A stretch of 49,795 nucleotides of DNA from Lachnospiraceae bacterium (GCA_021770755.1 JAETQI010000033.1:1-49795), one strand, 5' to 3'. Shown: positions 26,285 to 36,239, numbered from the stretch's first letter. Program-made: numbers and translations. Notes: a model not told the origin generated them from the sequence alone.

Positions 26285-26577
26285 TCAAAACCCTTCCTTT
26301 CACAGTTCCTTAGAAACAACCTCTTCCCATGCCATCCTGTATCCTTCTCCGCTACTCGTGCGCCGGGCACCCGTCAGCGCATGCTGACAATCTTCCTCTG
26401 GGTGCCCGTGTGCATAAAAAAATAATAACTGTTTCGCAGTACTTTGGGAATTGATAAAAAGGGTAAGTTCATGTATGATATGGTAATTATAATTCTTAAG
26501 TCACTCAAAACGGAAGCGGGATAAAATCCAAAGGTCAGACGCGGCGCACGCTGCATCGTTTTTTATCCCCCAGCTAC
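26285..26577. other. Intergenic region carrying a REP-like repeat
   Basis: No gene is supported in these 293 bases. They contain the promoter of the GH127 gene (not resolved), the first copy of the 59-bp palindromic repeat at 26361-26419 and the end of the kinase transcript. A run of ATTATAATTACC sequence lies near 26480 with no gene attached to it. Confidence 0.5.
26361..26419. repeat. REP-like palindromic repeat, copy 1
   Basis: A 59-bp unit folds into a two-part cruciform: outer arms CGGGCACCC and GGGTGCCCG, inner arms GTCAGC and GCTGAC around GCAT. The same unit with two base changes recurs at 44781-44839. Confidence 0.9.
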
Positions 26578-27822
26578 TTAAAATCTCTCCGGCATGAAGC
26601 AGAACAGGCAGAACACCCCCTCCTCCTGCCTGATCTCCATACTGCCGCCGTATTTTTTTGCGATCTCCTGTATGCTGCGCAGCCCGTATCCGTGATTGGC
26701 GGCGTCCTGCTTTGTCGTCTTTGGCAGGCCGCCTGAAAGCTGTCCCCCAAAAGGATTGCGGACCTCGACCGCCAGGATCCCTTTCGCAGCGCGCGCACTC
26801 AGTTCGATCTGCCTGCTGCCCGCATCAAGCACCGCACACGCCTCGATCGCATTGTCGAGCGCGTTGGCAAACAGCGCGCAGAGATCGGGTTTTTCAAAAG
26901 GAAGCTCTCCCGGAATGTCCACTTTCGCATAAAAAGCAATCCCCCGCTGGCGCATCACGCTCTCCTTTGCCGTCAGCACGGCGTTCACCGTGGCGTCGCC
27001 CGAGTAGGACAGCACCCGCTCAAATGCAGGATTCTCGATCATTTTCCGGATATAGCTGTCCTTTTCCTCCGCCGGGAGAGACAGCAGCGCCTGCAGGTGA
27101 TTGGCAAGGTCATGCCGGATCCTGCGGATCTCGAACTGCTGCTGCTCCATCGCCTCATAATACTTCCTGTTATGCTGCACCAGCGCATTTTCCCGTTCCA
27201 GCTTCTGCTGCCGGCTGAGCGTGAGCATCGCACACAGATTTCCCACGAAGGAGACCACAGCCACCAGAAACAGCATTGTGTTCATCGGTATATACTCCGT
27301 GTTCACGTCACCGTATTGATTGAGCAGGATCAGCGCGATCACGATTCCCATCGGCGGTATACACAGCAGCAGCAACAGTCCCCAAAGCTGCGGTGAGAGC
27401 TCGAAATCCCGTCCTGGTCCATAATGGCGGACACCCATGTACAGCAATACGACCATCAATGTACGGTATCCAAAGTAATACAGCGTATAATCCTCCATCA
27501 GAGCATGTAAAAAATGCCAGAAGCAGTTGTCAAACAAAGCATTCAGCGCAACCATAACGCTGGCAAGCATCACTCCGACTGTCAGGCGCTTCAGCCGCGA
27601 ACCGCGGCACGCGATCCACACACCAGCCAGAAAAAGCAGCAGCGTCGGCGGCAGATTGTCCGGATCTCCCGTAAAGATGACCATAAAAACCAGCAAAGCA
27701 CAGCCCGTCAGCAGGAGCAGACGCCGCCACCACGCTTTCCGGATCTCGATCAGACAGGAAACCAGCGCGTAGAAGATCCCTCCCACACCTGCCTCTGCCA
27801 ATAATATAAAAATACGAAACAT
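26578..27822 (-). CDS. GHKL sensor histidine kinase (AgrC/VirS-like)
   Basis: The N-terminal 200 residues form six or seven membrane segments. The dimerisation helix holds the phosphorylated histidine in RRIRHDLANHLQALLSL (about residue 236). The GHKL ATPase domain has the N box LFANALDNAIEACAVLD and the G box HGYGLRSIQEIAKKYGG. This is the peptide-sensing AgrC/VirS-like (HPK10) architecture. It lies 15 bases past the LytTR regulator gene and is cotranscribed with it. No AgrB or AgrD homologue is present, so the signal is unknown; the divergent ABC transporter suggests a peptide or antimicrobial signal. Confidence 0.9.
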   Translation of the reverse strand: MFRIFILLAEAGVGGIFYALVSCLIEIRKAWWRRLLLLTGCALLVFMVIFTGDPDNLPPTLLLFLAGVWIACRGSRLKRLTVGVMLASVMVALNALFDNCFWHFLHALMEDYTLYYFGYRTLMVVLLYMGVRHYGPGRDFELSPQLWGLLLLLCIPPMGIVIALILLNQYGDVNTEYIPMNTMLFLVAVVSFVGNLCAMLTLSRQQKLERENALVQHNRKYYEAMEQQQFEIRRIRHDLANHLQALLSLPAEEKDSYIRKMIENPAFERVLSYSGDATVNAVLTAKESVMRQRGIAFYAKVDIPGELPFEKPDLCALFANALDNAIEACAVLDAGSRQIELSARAAKGILAVEVRNPFGGQLSGGLPKTTKQDAANHGYGLRSIQEIAKKYGGSMEIRQEEGVFCLFCFMPERF

Positions 27823-27837
27823 ACTGATCTGCCTCCA

Positions 27838-28539
27838 TTACATCAACATCGCCCTGGCAAGGCTCTTCACCGCCTCTTCCTTCAAAGCCCTGCTGATCGG
27901 AAGCTCCTTATCTGCGACTGCGACGCGGTCTGTCCCGATCCGTGTGATCTGCTGCGGATTTACGAGATATCGCTGGTGGATCCGGACAAACCTGCCCGAA
28001 AGCTCCTGCTCGACCGCGTCAAGCTTCGCATAAAAAGGATACTCCTTCCCGCCGCACACACAGACGACTTTCCGCCTGTCGCTGTAAAAGTAGTCGATCG
28101 CGCTGATGGGAAAGCGAAATGTCCCCTCCGCATTTTTCATCAGGTACATTTCCTTTTTCTTCTGAGCCAATTGTACCCGCACACGCCTGAGCACCTCCAG
28201 AAGCCGTTCCGCGCCCGCGGGCTTTATGATATAATCCAGAGCGTTGACCTTGTATCCGTCAAAGACATAGTCGGCATACCCGGTCACAAAGACAATGATA
28301 AGCCCTGTGTCAAATCTGCGGATCGCCTCCGCCGCCGCCATTCCGCTGACCCCTGTCATCTCCACGTCGAGAAACAGCAGGTCGATCTCCCCGGGGTGGT
28401 GTTCCAGCCAGCGGACCGCCCCCGCCCCGGTCGAGAACTCATACACGATCTCCTCGGTTTCTTCCATCAATATCTTTTCAAGCTGCAGACGCAGTGAATC
28501 CCTCGCGTCGGCTGAATCGTCACAGATCGCTATGCGCAG
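27838..28539 (-). CDS. LytTR family response regulator
   Basis: The start is the ATG at 28539 (MLRIAICDDS), with GGTGGAAG ahead; the longer frame adds a basic stretch without homology. The receiver domain has the acidic pair DD, the phosphorylated aspartate in LLFLDVEM (about residue 58), threonine in VFVTGY and the lysine in YIIKPAG. The DNA-binding domain reads FVRIHQRYLVNPQQITRIGTDRVAV, the LytTR pattern. Such proteins bind pairs of 9-bp direct repeats about 21 bp apart; exactly such repeats lie in the 250 bases upstream, before the divergent ABC genes. Confidence 0.9.
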   Translation of the reverse strand: MRIAICDDSADARDSLRLQLEKILMEETEEIVYEFSTGAGAVRWLEHHPGEIDLLFLDVEMTGVSGMAAAEAIRRFDTGLIIVFVTGYADYVFDGYKVNALDYIIKPAGAERLLEVLRRVRVQLAQKKKEMYLMKNAEGTFRFPISAIDYFYSDRRKVVCVCGGKEYPFYAKLDAVEQELSGRFVRIHQRYLVNPQQITRIGTDRVAVADKELPISRALKEEAVKSLARAMLM

Positions 28540-28640
28540 CATCACTTCCACCCTTCCTCGTCTTTTTTGTGTCGCAATCACAGATGCAACACCATTATTG
28601 TACCACTTTTTCCGATTCTGTGTCAGAAACGTTTTGCACT

Positions 28641-28720
28641 TTATTACATTATCCCTGCAAAACTTTACATGATCTTCACACGGCTGCAGAACTTTACATC
28701 GAAGGCGCCAAAGATTACAT
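28641..28720. promoter_or_regulatory. Two pairs of 9-bp direct repeats, predicted LytTR binding sites
   Basis: TTATTACAT (28641), ACTTTACAT (28662), ACTTTACAT (28691) and AGATTACAT (28712) share the core TTACAT. Starts are 21, 29 and 21 bases apart, giving two pairs with two-turn spacing. Two units are also preceded by TGCA-like sequence. LytTR regulators are known to bind direct repeats with this period, and the last repeat ends 18 bases before the -35 box of the ABC genes. Confidence 0.7.
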
Positions 28721-28738
28721 GGTGAATTCCAGCGTTTT

Positions 28739-28767
28739 TTGATCGTGGTATATTTATTTCATAATCA
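28739..28767 (+). promoter_or_regulatory. Promoter of the BceAB-like transporter
   Basis: TTGATC (28739-28744) and TAATCA (28762-28767) are 17 bases apart, a weak sigma-A promoter. The poor -10 box fits a gene needing an activator bound upstream. Confidence 0.6.
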
Positions 28768-28793
28768 TAAATGATCAGAATGGAGGTTTACTT

Positions 28794-29540
<747 letters not shown>

Positions 29541-29546
<6 letters not shown>

Positions 29547-29603
29547 AGAACTTCTAAAGACTTTGCGCCATTGGACGCAAAGCCAAGAAGTTCTAAGTTA
29601 CAC
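29541..29603 (+). promoter_or_regulatory. Long imperfect hairpin between the ATPase and permease genes
   Basis: Arms begin GTGTAA and end TTACAC, with inner paired blocks AGAACTTCT/AGAAGTTCT and CTTTGCG/CGCAAAG. The left arm includes the ATPase stop codon. It is not followed by a T run, so it may slow ribosomes or protect the upstream mRNA rather than terminate. Confidence 0.75.
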
Positions 29604-29607
29604 ATTT

Positions 29608-29632
29608 GAAGAACGCAAGTGCAGCGTTCTTC
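29608..29632 (+). promoter_or_regulatory. Second intercistronic hairpin
   Basis: GAAGAACGC and GCGTTCTTC are perfect nine-base arms with a seven-base loop, only four bases after the first hairpin. The pair probably makes expression of ATPase and permease unequal. Confidence 0.7.
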
Positions 29633-29695
29633 TGTTGAACAAATAAGGATCTGAATAATTGTGATATTAAAAAAATATTAAAAGAGGATATTATC

Positions 29696-31798
29696 ATGAT
29701 GACAATGAATCAATTAGAAAAAAAACTGCGCAGTGCAGACCGGAAGCAGTCTGCCCTCTACCTGTTCTGCAACTTCGTGTCGCTCCTGCTGATCACTGCC
29801 TACTCTGCCATGATGTTCTCGCCGACAGTGCTCCTCGTACTGCCCGAGGGCGGCGACAGCCGCAAGCAGATGGTCGCGATCTTTGTGCTGGCGCTCTTTG
29901 GCTGCGTCGTGTTCACGATCTACGCGTCCAACCTGTTCTTCCGCAAGAAATCGAGACAGCTCGGCACGCTCATGGCGCTCGGCGCTTCCAGAAAGCGCCT
30001 TGCCCCCGGCTTATTCCGGGAAGTGATCCTGCTAAGCGGCGCTTCCTCGCTGCTTGGCATCATCGCCGGTCTTCCTTTCGTGTATCTGTTGTGGGGCGGC
30101 TTCCGGCTGCTGATCGTGGACAGCGCGGAGATGCATCTGCGGCTGGATCTGAAATGTCTGTGCCTGTCGGCTGTTTTCTTCGTGATCGTGGTCGCTTTCT
30201 CCTGTGTGACCGCCTTCCGCTATCTGAAAAGGACCAACATCATCGATATCATTCATGAGGAACACAAAAATGAGCCTGTAAAGAAGCTCGGCAGATGGTG
30301 CGGGCCTGTCGGCCTAATCCTGATCCTCGTGGGCGCTGTCTGCGGATTTGAGGCACCCAACATCTACATGAACCTGTTCAGCAGGTATCCGACTGCCCTG
30401 CTCAATCTCTTCTATGCACCCGTCTTTGTGGGACTCTATATGGTGATGCTGCACACTGTCGTCCACGGTTGGCGCCCGCACAGGAAGAATCCTTACCGCA
30501 ATATCATCGCGCGGAGCATGATGAAGTTTCAGGGAAAACAGACCGTCAACAACCTGCTCGTCAGCACCGTATTGATCGCAGGCGCTGCCTTTGCGATCTT
30601 TTATCTCCCCATGATGGCGGTAGGACATATCATGGGAGTCCATGCGCGCCCTTTTGACTACTATTATCACTACCGCATGGATCAGACGATCCCCGGACGG
30701 GACGAGATCGGGGCGCTTGCATCAGAATACGGGCTCTCCATCAGCGATTTCAGAAGCTGTCCCTACCTGACGCTCGGCAGCGACGGAATTGTGAGGATCG
30801 AGGAAGGCAGGGCATTTCACAGCGAGCACGCTGATCTGGCAGAAAGTGTCAATGTTCTTTCGGAATCCGGCTTTGCCGCGCTCACCGGGCTATCCCTCAG
30901 CGTCGATCCCGGAGAATACCGTATTATATCAACTATGGACGAGGCGGACATTTATCTCTATTCGACCCAGATCACTTTCATGACCAATATGGTCACACGG
31001 GATACTGTTCCCGTCCAGTTTGCTGGTTATACGCACTTTGACCTTCTCGCAGGCGCCCCCGGATACTATATTCTCGACGACGCGGACTACGAGGCGATCG
31101 CACGCGGCATCACGCCGGAGTGGCAGGGAACGATGTGCCTGTTCAATGTCGACGGCAGGGACAGCTACAGCTTTGCACAGGATTTCTTCCATATGCTGGT
31201 CTCATCGTTTGGTCCAGAGTGCGAATACGGTCATTACTACGACAGAGTATTAAAGATCGTCGCAGACGAAGCGGGCGAAGTTTATTGGGGGGACACCGAT
31301 CAGATGACCCGGCTGGATTACGATGACTGCGATGCGAGTAACTTCCGCCTTTACTGGGCTTATATGCCAAAGATGCGCATCATGGACCAGAATGATTTCC
31401 TGCGCACCTTCGCCGTATACCTGATGATGTTCCTGTTCATCTCCATCATCTGCACGCTCGCCGCGCTGATCATCAGCTACACGCGGTGCATGACCATCAC
31501 CTTGAACAACCGCTATGTCTTTGACGATCTGCGGCGTCTGGGCGCCTCCCCCGCGTTCCTCAAACGCGAAGTGCGCAGTCAGGCGGGCAATGTGTTCAGG
31601 ATCCCTTCGCTGGTCGGCATGGGCGCCATGTATTTCCTGTATATCCTGATCATGCTCGGAAATGACGGACGGCTTGTTTCCGGCGAGCTTGGCGGACTGG
31701 GCGCCTGTCTGGTGATCCTGCTTCTGATCAGTGTGGTCTACTACGTGGTATACCGCTATACGGTGCACAGGATGTGCGCGGAACTGGAGATTTTTTAA
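29696..31798 (+). CDS. FtsX-like ABC transporter permease (BceB-like)
   Basis: This 700-residue protein has the BceB layout. One N-terminal membrane helix is followed by an FtsX domain (about residues 45-180), further helices, a large extracellular domain of roughly 220 residues (about 320-550), and three or four C-terminal helices with a second FtsX-like part (MTITLNNRYVFDDLRRLGASPAFLKREVRSQAGNVFRIPSLVG). The motif RQLGTLMALGASRKRL near residue 92 is typical of the cytoplasmic coupling helix. It should form a complex with the upstream ATPase for resistance to, or sensing of, cell-wall-active peptides. A second in-frame start (the next ATG codon) is possible. Confidence 0.9.
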   Translation: MMTMNQLEKKLRSADRKQSALYLFCNFVSLLLITAYSAMMFSPTVLLVLPEGGDSRKQMVAIFVLALFGCVVFTIYASNLFFRKKSRQLGTLMALGASRKRLAPGLFREVILLSGASSLLGIIAGLPFVYLLWGGFRLLIVDSAEMHLRLDLKCLCLSAVFFVIVVAFSCVTAFRYLKRTNIIDIIHEEHKNEPVKKLGRWCGPVGLILILVGAVCGFEAPNIYMNLFSRYPTALLNLFYAPVFVGLYMVMLHTVVHGWRPHRKNPYRNIIARSMMKFQGKQTVNNLLVSTVLIAGAAFAIFYLPMMAVGHIMGVHARPFDYYYHYRMDQTIPGRDEIGALASEYGLSISDFRSCPYLTLGSDGIVRIEEGRAFHSEHADLAESVNVLSESGFAALTGLSLSVDPGEYRIISTMDEADIYLYSTQITFMTNMVTRDTVPVQFAGYTHFDLLAGAPGYYILDDADYEAIARGITPEWQGTMCLFNVDGRDSYSFAQDFFHMLVSSFGPECEYGHYYDRVLKIVADEAGEVYWGDTDQMTRLDYDDCDASNFRLYWAYMPKMRIMDQNDFLRTFAVYLMMFLFISIICTLAALIISYTRCMTITLNNRYVFDDLRRLGASPAFLKREVRSQAGNVFRIPSLVGMGAMYFLYILIMLGNDGRLVSGELGGLGACLVILLLISVVYYVVYRYTVHRMCAELEIF

Positions 31799-31962
31799 CA
31801 ACTCCAATTGAAAAAACCATACAGTTAAAGTATAATTTTAGTGTCATCTTTTCAAATGTGTGGTGACAAATGTGAACTCTGTTAAGAACAGTTTTTTGCC
31901 TGATATTGCGAGAAGATGTTTCGGGCAGGTTGGGTGAAGCACACGGGCACACGGCACACGCC
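31799..31962. other. Spacer with a weak terminator
   Basis: No gene is seen. CTGTT-AAG-AACAG followed by six T at 31879-31897 could end transcription of the ABC genes; the stem is only five base pairs. Confidence 0.45.
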
Positions 31963-32130
31963 CGCTTTTATGAACGATCGATCCGGGAACAGATACCCAA
32001 TTACCGCTAGCGGAAATACATCATCAGCTCCGTGATCGGAAACGGTTTTACACTCACTCGATTTGACGAACACCCATCATGGACGACCGAGAAGCTGCCG
32101 GAAGAGTTTACCATTGTTTCAAATAAATAA
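31963..32130 (+). pseudogene. C-terminal remnant of a SAM-dependent methyltransferase
   Basis: The plus-strand frame ending with TAA at 32128-32130 reads KYIISSVIGNGFTLTRFDEH and then PSWTTEKLPEEFTIVSNK, the usual C-terminal end of a class I methyltransferase family common in clostridia (GF-x-I-x-RFDEHP-x-W...LP-x-EFTI). Upstream the frame is interrupted by TAG at 32008 and no SAM-binding motif is left. It is a decayed gene end, covering about 55 codons. Confidence 0.7.
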
Positions 32131-32168
32131 CATGTTTTTCATGGTATCGTAGCAGGAGGGATACAGCA

Positions 32169-32564
32169 ATGAACTTTGAGGACGAAAAGGACTATATCAT
32201 GAGAGCGATCAAGGAGATGATCCGCGTATTATTTTCAATGCTCTTCGGGAAAAAATTTATCTCTGTCAAGCAGACGGATGAAAACAAATACGAGGTTTCC
32301 GGCAAGAAACTGACTGCATTTGAGGAGATGGTCGATCAGGGGCTCATCAATGAGGCTGAGAACATTTTATTGGACGGGATTGACTATACCCAGGTCAACG
32401 AGGTCGCAGCAGCAGCCCTCTTTTACCAGTATCTTGGTGAGAAAGAGGACGACTTCCTGCTGCAGCATGGTTATTCCAGGGAAGAAGTTCTCGACGGCAT
32501 CCGTCAGCTTCTGCAAAATGCGGGCTATGGCGATCTGGCTGAGATCATGGATTCCACGCTCTAG
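32169..32564 (+). CDS. DUF6483 family protein
   Basis: This 131-residue protein starts behind GGAGGG. The opening DYIMRAIKEMIRVLFSMLFGKK is a pattern I recall from the DUF6483 proteins of Lachnospiraceae. The rest is helical (AFEEMVDQGLINEAENILLDGID, then FYQYLGEKEDDFLLQHGYSREEVLDGIRQLLQNAG), resembling TPR-like helical hairpins. It has no signal peptide or catalytic motif. The lipoprotein gene follows 30 bases later. Function is unknown. Confidence 0.7.
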   Translation: MNFEDEKDYIMRAIKEMIRVLFSMLFGKKFISVKQTDENKYEVSGKKLTAFEEMVDQGLINEAENILLDGIDYTQVNEVAAAALFYQYLGEKEDDFLLQHGYSREEVLDGIRQLLQNAGYGDLAEIMDSTL

Positions 32565-32593
32565 AGCGTATTTGAATGAGGAGGCAACAGAAT

Positions 32594-34675
32594 ATGTGCA
32601 AATGGAACTGGAATCGAATAGGGAAGAGCCTAACAATACTGCCAATCGTACTTACGATCTCGCTGGCGGCATGTCAGTCCGACGTTCCACAGCAGGAAAC
32701 GCTCCCCGAAACTGCCTCCGCCTGCACAACAACACCGCCTGACTCGCTGTCCGAAACAGCAGAGACGGCCACAGACGGCAGCAGCGAGGCAGCAGACAGC
32801 GAACCCATTTTGATATATACCGGCATTCAGTCCACGGTAACAGAGCACGATGCGGATTATCCCTATTATCCGGAACTGAAAAAGTATTTAGACGACAAGC
32901 AGTTTTCACTCATGCGGATCGCGCATCAAAACCAATCCGAACTTTACGAGGGGGACGAGGCGCTCGAGTGGGATTCGCGGGACTGGGATCTGGTTCGTCC
33001 GCTGGATCAGATCACGCATTATGACTGTGGCTATGGCAAGATCGATCATGACAACGACGGTACTATCAATATTCTTTACCGTTCGATCGACAGCACGAAG
33101 GAGCTCTCCGCAACCCTTTACCAGACAGATAACGCAGCAGGACAGATCACGGCAGAATCCGATCTGCTGGACACTTTTCATGACGCCTTGCCACAGGACA
33201 GTGTCATACAGCAACTGTGGTTTAAACAGATCGGGGAAAAAATCGTGACCTTCCGCCTGCTGCGGCTGCGCGGCAGTGAGGAATTTGTCCTGTACAGCGA
33301 CCTTGTCACCTCCGATGGAGAGACCACTGCCTGCGCCCGCTTAGAGACACGCAGGCTGACTGTAACGACCGCACTTGCAGACACTGCCGGGCAGGCGCGC
33401 GAATCGGACATTTTTCAGGCGCGTGTCCTCAATCTCGCAGAAGGCGAAGGGGAAGCGTTTCAGACACTGCGCCGGAAACAACTGATCCAATATCAGGAAA
33501 ACCGGCTGATCGGTCCTGCGCCTGAGACTTCCGTACTGCCAGAGGGACTTTGGGCTCTTCTCAAAGAAGTGCTGGCAGGCGCACAGCGGTATTCACATGC
33601 CAGCGACATAGAATCCCTCTCCGCCTATGAGGCTACGGCAAACCTGCTGACAGAAGAAGAGGTACAGACATACCTCGGCGAAGTATTTAACGATTATTAC
33701 GCCTGGGAGATCATCACATGCGCCTATCTGGCGGACATGGACCGCGACGGCAATGAGGAATTGGCGCTGTATTGCGACTCCGGCGGTACTGCAGGATTTG
33801 CAGACATGGATATCTGGCGGCTGCCAGAAGACGGGGATCCAGAACTTCTGCTCACCGCCCCGATGCTGCGCGGATCTGCAAAACTGCTGGAATACGACAA
33901 TGCTTACTATTTTGTTGCCCGCGATTACAATTTTTACACTGGGGAGACAAACGGATTTTACATCGCAGCCGCAGATACAGACAACACCCTGCAGCTTTAC
34001 AGCCTGAACCTGGAAAACAAGGAAGACAAAAAGCAATGGATCGAAACCTACCGCAATGAGGAAATGGATCCCCGTCTGGAACAGTCACTGACGGACTACA
34101 TCGACACGATCAGAAGGGACGTGGAAGTCAAAACAGTCTCCAACGATGATTACCAACTGATCGACGGCAACGCCGAAATACCTTATGCAGAAGCAGGCGT
34201 AACCTTCCCGCTCGATGCGTTTTCCTGCGATCAATACGATGAACAGTGCAGCCGTATCGTGGATCTAGACAATGACGGCAGTGTGGAATGCATCCGAAAA
34301 TCGATCTGGTATCCAAGCAGCCTGAACTCGGTACTTGGTCTGACCATTGATCTGTACAAGGAATTTGATTCCTATGTACACCCGACATGGCTCTATTTCC
34401 CATGCTTCACGAGCTTAGACCGCGCAGATTACGATCCGCACAGTCCGGGTACTGTCGTGGACGATACGGAAATGTTTGAAGCAACCCTCGTTCAGCTCTG
34501 GTTTCAGGCATTTGACCAGAAGGTCTACACCTTTTATATGAAGCGCATCTGGCAGAGCTCTGATTACCTGCTGGAAGTCAGCCTGATCGAGGACGGACAG
34601 CTCCACCCGCTCCTGCAATACCTGCTGATCGCAGAGAAGGAGTATGCCTTCTCCCTTATTTCTCAATCTGACTGA
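32594..34675 (+). CDS. Large lipoprotein with three DxDxDG calcium-type motifs
   Basis: The ATG at 32594 (MCKWNWNRIGKSL) has GAGGAGG at the right distance; the ATG at 32576 contains that ribosome site and is less likely. The signal peptide ends in the lipobox SLAAC, so the protein is lipid-anchored outside the membrane. A Ser/Thr/Glu linker follows. The body has three EF-hand- or FG-GAP-like loops: DHDNDGTI (about residue 150), DMDRDGNEE (about 381) and DLDNDGSVE (about 556). These suggest calcium-binding beta-repeat domains. I do not recognise the family. Its last 20 bases overlap the convergent AAA gene. Confidence 0.8.
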   Translation: MCKWNWNRIGKSLTILPIVLTISLAACQSDVPQQETLPETASACTTTPPDSLSETAETATDGSSEAADSEPILIYTGIQSTVTEHDADYPYYPELKKYLDDKQFSLMRIAHQNQSELYEGDEALEWDSRDWDLVRPLDQITHYDCGYGKIDHDNDGTINILYRSIDSTKELSATLYQTDNAAGQITAESDLLDTFHDALPQDSVIQQLWFKQIGEKIVTFRLLRLRGSEEFVLYSDLVTSDGETTACARLETRRLTVTTALADTAGQARESDIFQARVLNLAEGEGEAFQTLRRKQLIQYQENRLIGPAPETSVLPEGLWALLKEVLAGAQRYSHASDIESLSAYEATANLLTEEEVQTYLGEVFNDYYAWEIITCAYLADMDRDGNEELALYCDSGGTAGFADMDIWRLPEDGDPELLLTAPMLRGSAKLLEYDNAYYFVARDYNFYTGETNGFYIAAADTDNTLQLYSLNLENKEDKKQWIETYRNEEMDPRLEQSLTDYIDTIRRDVEVKTVSNDDYQLIDGNAEIPYAEAGVTFPLDAFSCDQYDEQCSRIVDLDNDGSVECIRKSIWYPSSLNSVLGLTIDLYKEFDSYVHPTWLYFPCFTSLDRADYDPHSPGTVVDDTEMFEATLVQLWFQAFDQKVYTFYMKRIWQSSDYLLEVSLIEDGQLHPLLQYLLIAEKEYAFSLISQSD

Positions 34676-36239
34676 TCACGCAAGTATGTTCTTTCGTCTT
34701 CTTCTCATAACTGATCCCCACCAGCAGGATCTCGCCGTAATAATCACGCAGCGAATCGGGGTACCGCTTTTCCCTGATCTGGGCGATCGCCGTGTCAGCG
34801 CTCTGGTTCCATTTCAGTTCCACGACGATCACCGGCCGCTGCGGGCATTGCGGCAGCGGCAGATAGACCAGATCCGCGAAGCCCTTACCACACGGAAATT
34901 CGCGGATCGGACGCTGATAATACGCAAACGAGGCAAGCAGTGCGATCGTGACCGTACAGCTCAGCGAGTTTTCATCATTGTATTCAATGCTGGGGATAAA
35001 ATCATCGTGCACCTTCTGCACCAGCGCTGCAACCCGCTCCTGCTCTGCTCCCAGCACGGCTGACAGCGCTTCTTTGGAATGATTCAAAAAGACGGACAGC
35101 GAATCATTCTGGTTCATTTCCATATAACGGTAAAAGATTTCACGGATCTCCTTGTTGGGCACATACGCTTCCTGCGTATCAGCGTCATATGCAAAATATC
35201 CCAGATGGATCAGCGTCGTGATGATCTGGTCCTTATCGCGGAATGTATACATATCATTTCGGCAACCGTACACGCTAACCGGGATCCGGTCGCCGGAGAG
35301 CATCCGAATGACAGCTTCCCTGAGACCGTCAAAATCCTGCTCGATCAGACTCCGTATGTCCTCATACGTCCCTGTCTCCGTCCAATACTGCCGAAATTTT
35401 CCGCTCTCCGCCGCCCGCACCACAGACAGCGGGTTGTACACTTCCACACCGCCCAGATCATACCCGTCATACCAGTACTTCATCTCGTCCGCCGATACAC
35501 CGGCTCTCCTGCAGAGCGCCTCCACCTCCGCCTCGACAAATCCGATATCGCCCCCCATATCCCCCGCATCGGTCATCGTGTATTCGTCAAAATGATTCAC
35601 CGCGGACTGCCCCTTTGCACGCACCATCGGAAGGATCCCTGTCAGATACGCCAGGCGGACATAATCCTGCGCGTCGGCATTTTTAAACATCATGCGCAGA
35701 AATTCTATATAGTCCAGACGCTCCCTGCTGTTTTCGGCAAGCTCGCGGATCGGATAATCCCACTCGTCAAAAATGATCACAAATTCATTTCCCGTTTCCA
35801 GGTTGATCACAGCAAGCGCCTCGGACAGATCCTCATCCCCCCGGAGCAGGCCGGGATAAGCCTTCACTAACTCCTTCACTGCGTTTTCCTGCAGCATCTT
35901 ATTGGGATCCACATCCCGGTTCTTCGCTTTTACAAACTGCGCCTGGATATCCATAAAGATCGTATCATAGCGATTGAGACCCGCCAGAAACACCTCATCC
36001 TTCACACACTTTAACGGTTCAAAGAGCGCTCTTGAATCCGCGCCCTTGCTGAAATACGCCACAAGCATGTGCGCGGTGACCGACTTTCCGAAACGGCGCG
36101 GGCGACTGCAGCAGAGGAAACACTTATTTTGTTCGATCTTCCCTAAAATATGATTCAGGATCGGAGATTTGTCAACAACGAATCGCTCCTTCAAAAAATT
36201 CCTGAATTTATTATTGTTTGGATTCAAATATCGTCCCAT
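34656..36239 (-). CDS. AAA-ATPase-like protein with C-terminal PD-(D/E)XK domain
   Basis: This 527-residue protein belongs to the AAA-ATPase_like/DUF1703 group common in gut anaerobes. The N-terminus has the unusual P-loop SRPRRFGKS (about residues 45-53), and Walker B is FVIIFDEWDYP. KYWYDGYDLGGVEVYNPLSVV is the central family motif. The C-terminus has a nuclease-like fold: FPCGKGFADLVYLP gives the Asp and VIVVELKWN the E-x-K. Function is unknown; a DNA-related or mobile-element role is often suspected. It follows GH31 by 40 bases but is unrelated to sugar use by sequence. Confidence 0.85.
   Translation of the reverse strand: MGRYLNPNNNKFRNFLKERFVVDKSPILNHILGKIEQNKCFLCCSRPRRFGKSVTAHMLVAYFSKGADSRALFEPLKCVKDEVFLAGLNRYDTIFMDIQAQFVKAKNRDVDPNKMLQENAVKELVKAYPGLLRGDEDLSEALAVINLETGNEFVIIFDEWDYPIRELAENSRERLDYIEFLRMMFKNADAQDYVRLAYLTGILPMVRAKGQSAVNHFDEYTMTDAGDMGGDIGFVEAEVEALCRRAGVSADEMKYWYDGYDLGGVEVYNPLSVVRAAESGKFRQYWTETGTYEDIRSLIEQDFDGLREAVIRMLSGDRIPVSVYGCRNDMYTFRDKDQIITTLIHLGYFAYDADTQEAYVPNKEIREIFYRYMEMNQNDSLSVFLNHSKEALSAVLGAEQERVAALVQKVHDDFIPSIEYNDENSLSCTVTIALLASFAYYQRPIREFPCGKGFADLVYLPLPQCPQRPVIVVELKWNQSADTAIAQIREKRYPDSLRDYYGEILLVGISYEKKTKEHTCVISQIEK

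Noticed and set aside
26578-28539. Agr-type quorum-sensing locus
   Set aside because: The kinase and regulator fit the AgrCA type, but no AgrB protease or AgrD peptide gene is seen near them.
34656-36239. Restriction-modification or defence role for the AAA/PD-(D/E)XK protein
   Set aside because: No methyltransferase or specificity gene accompanies it, and the family is widespread in multiple copies in gut anaerobes without proven defence activity.
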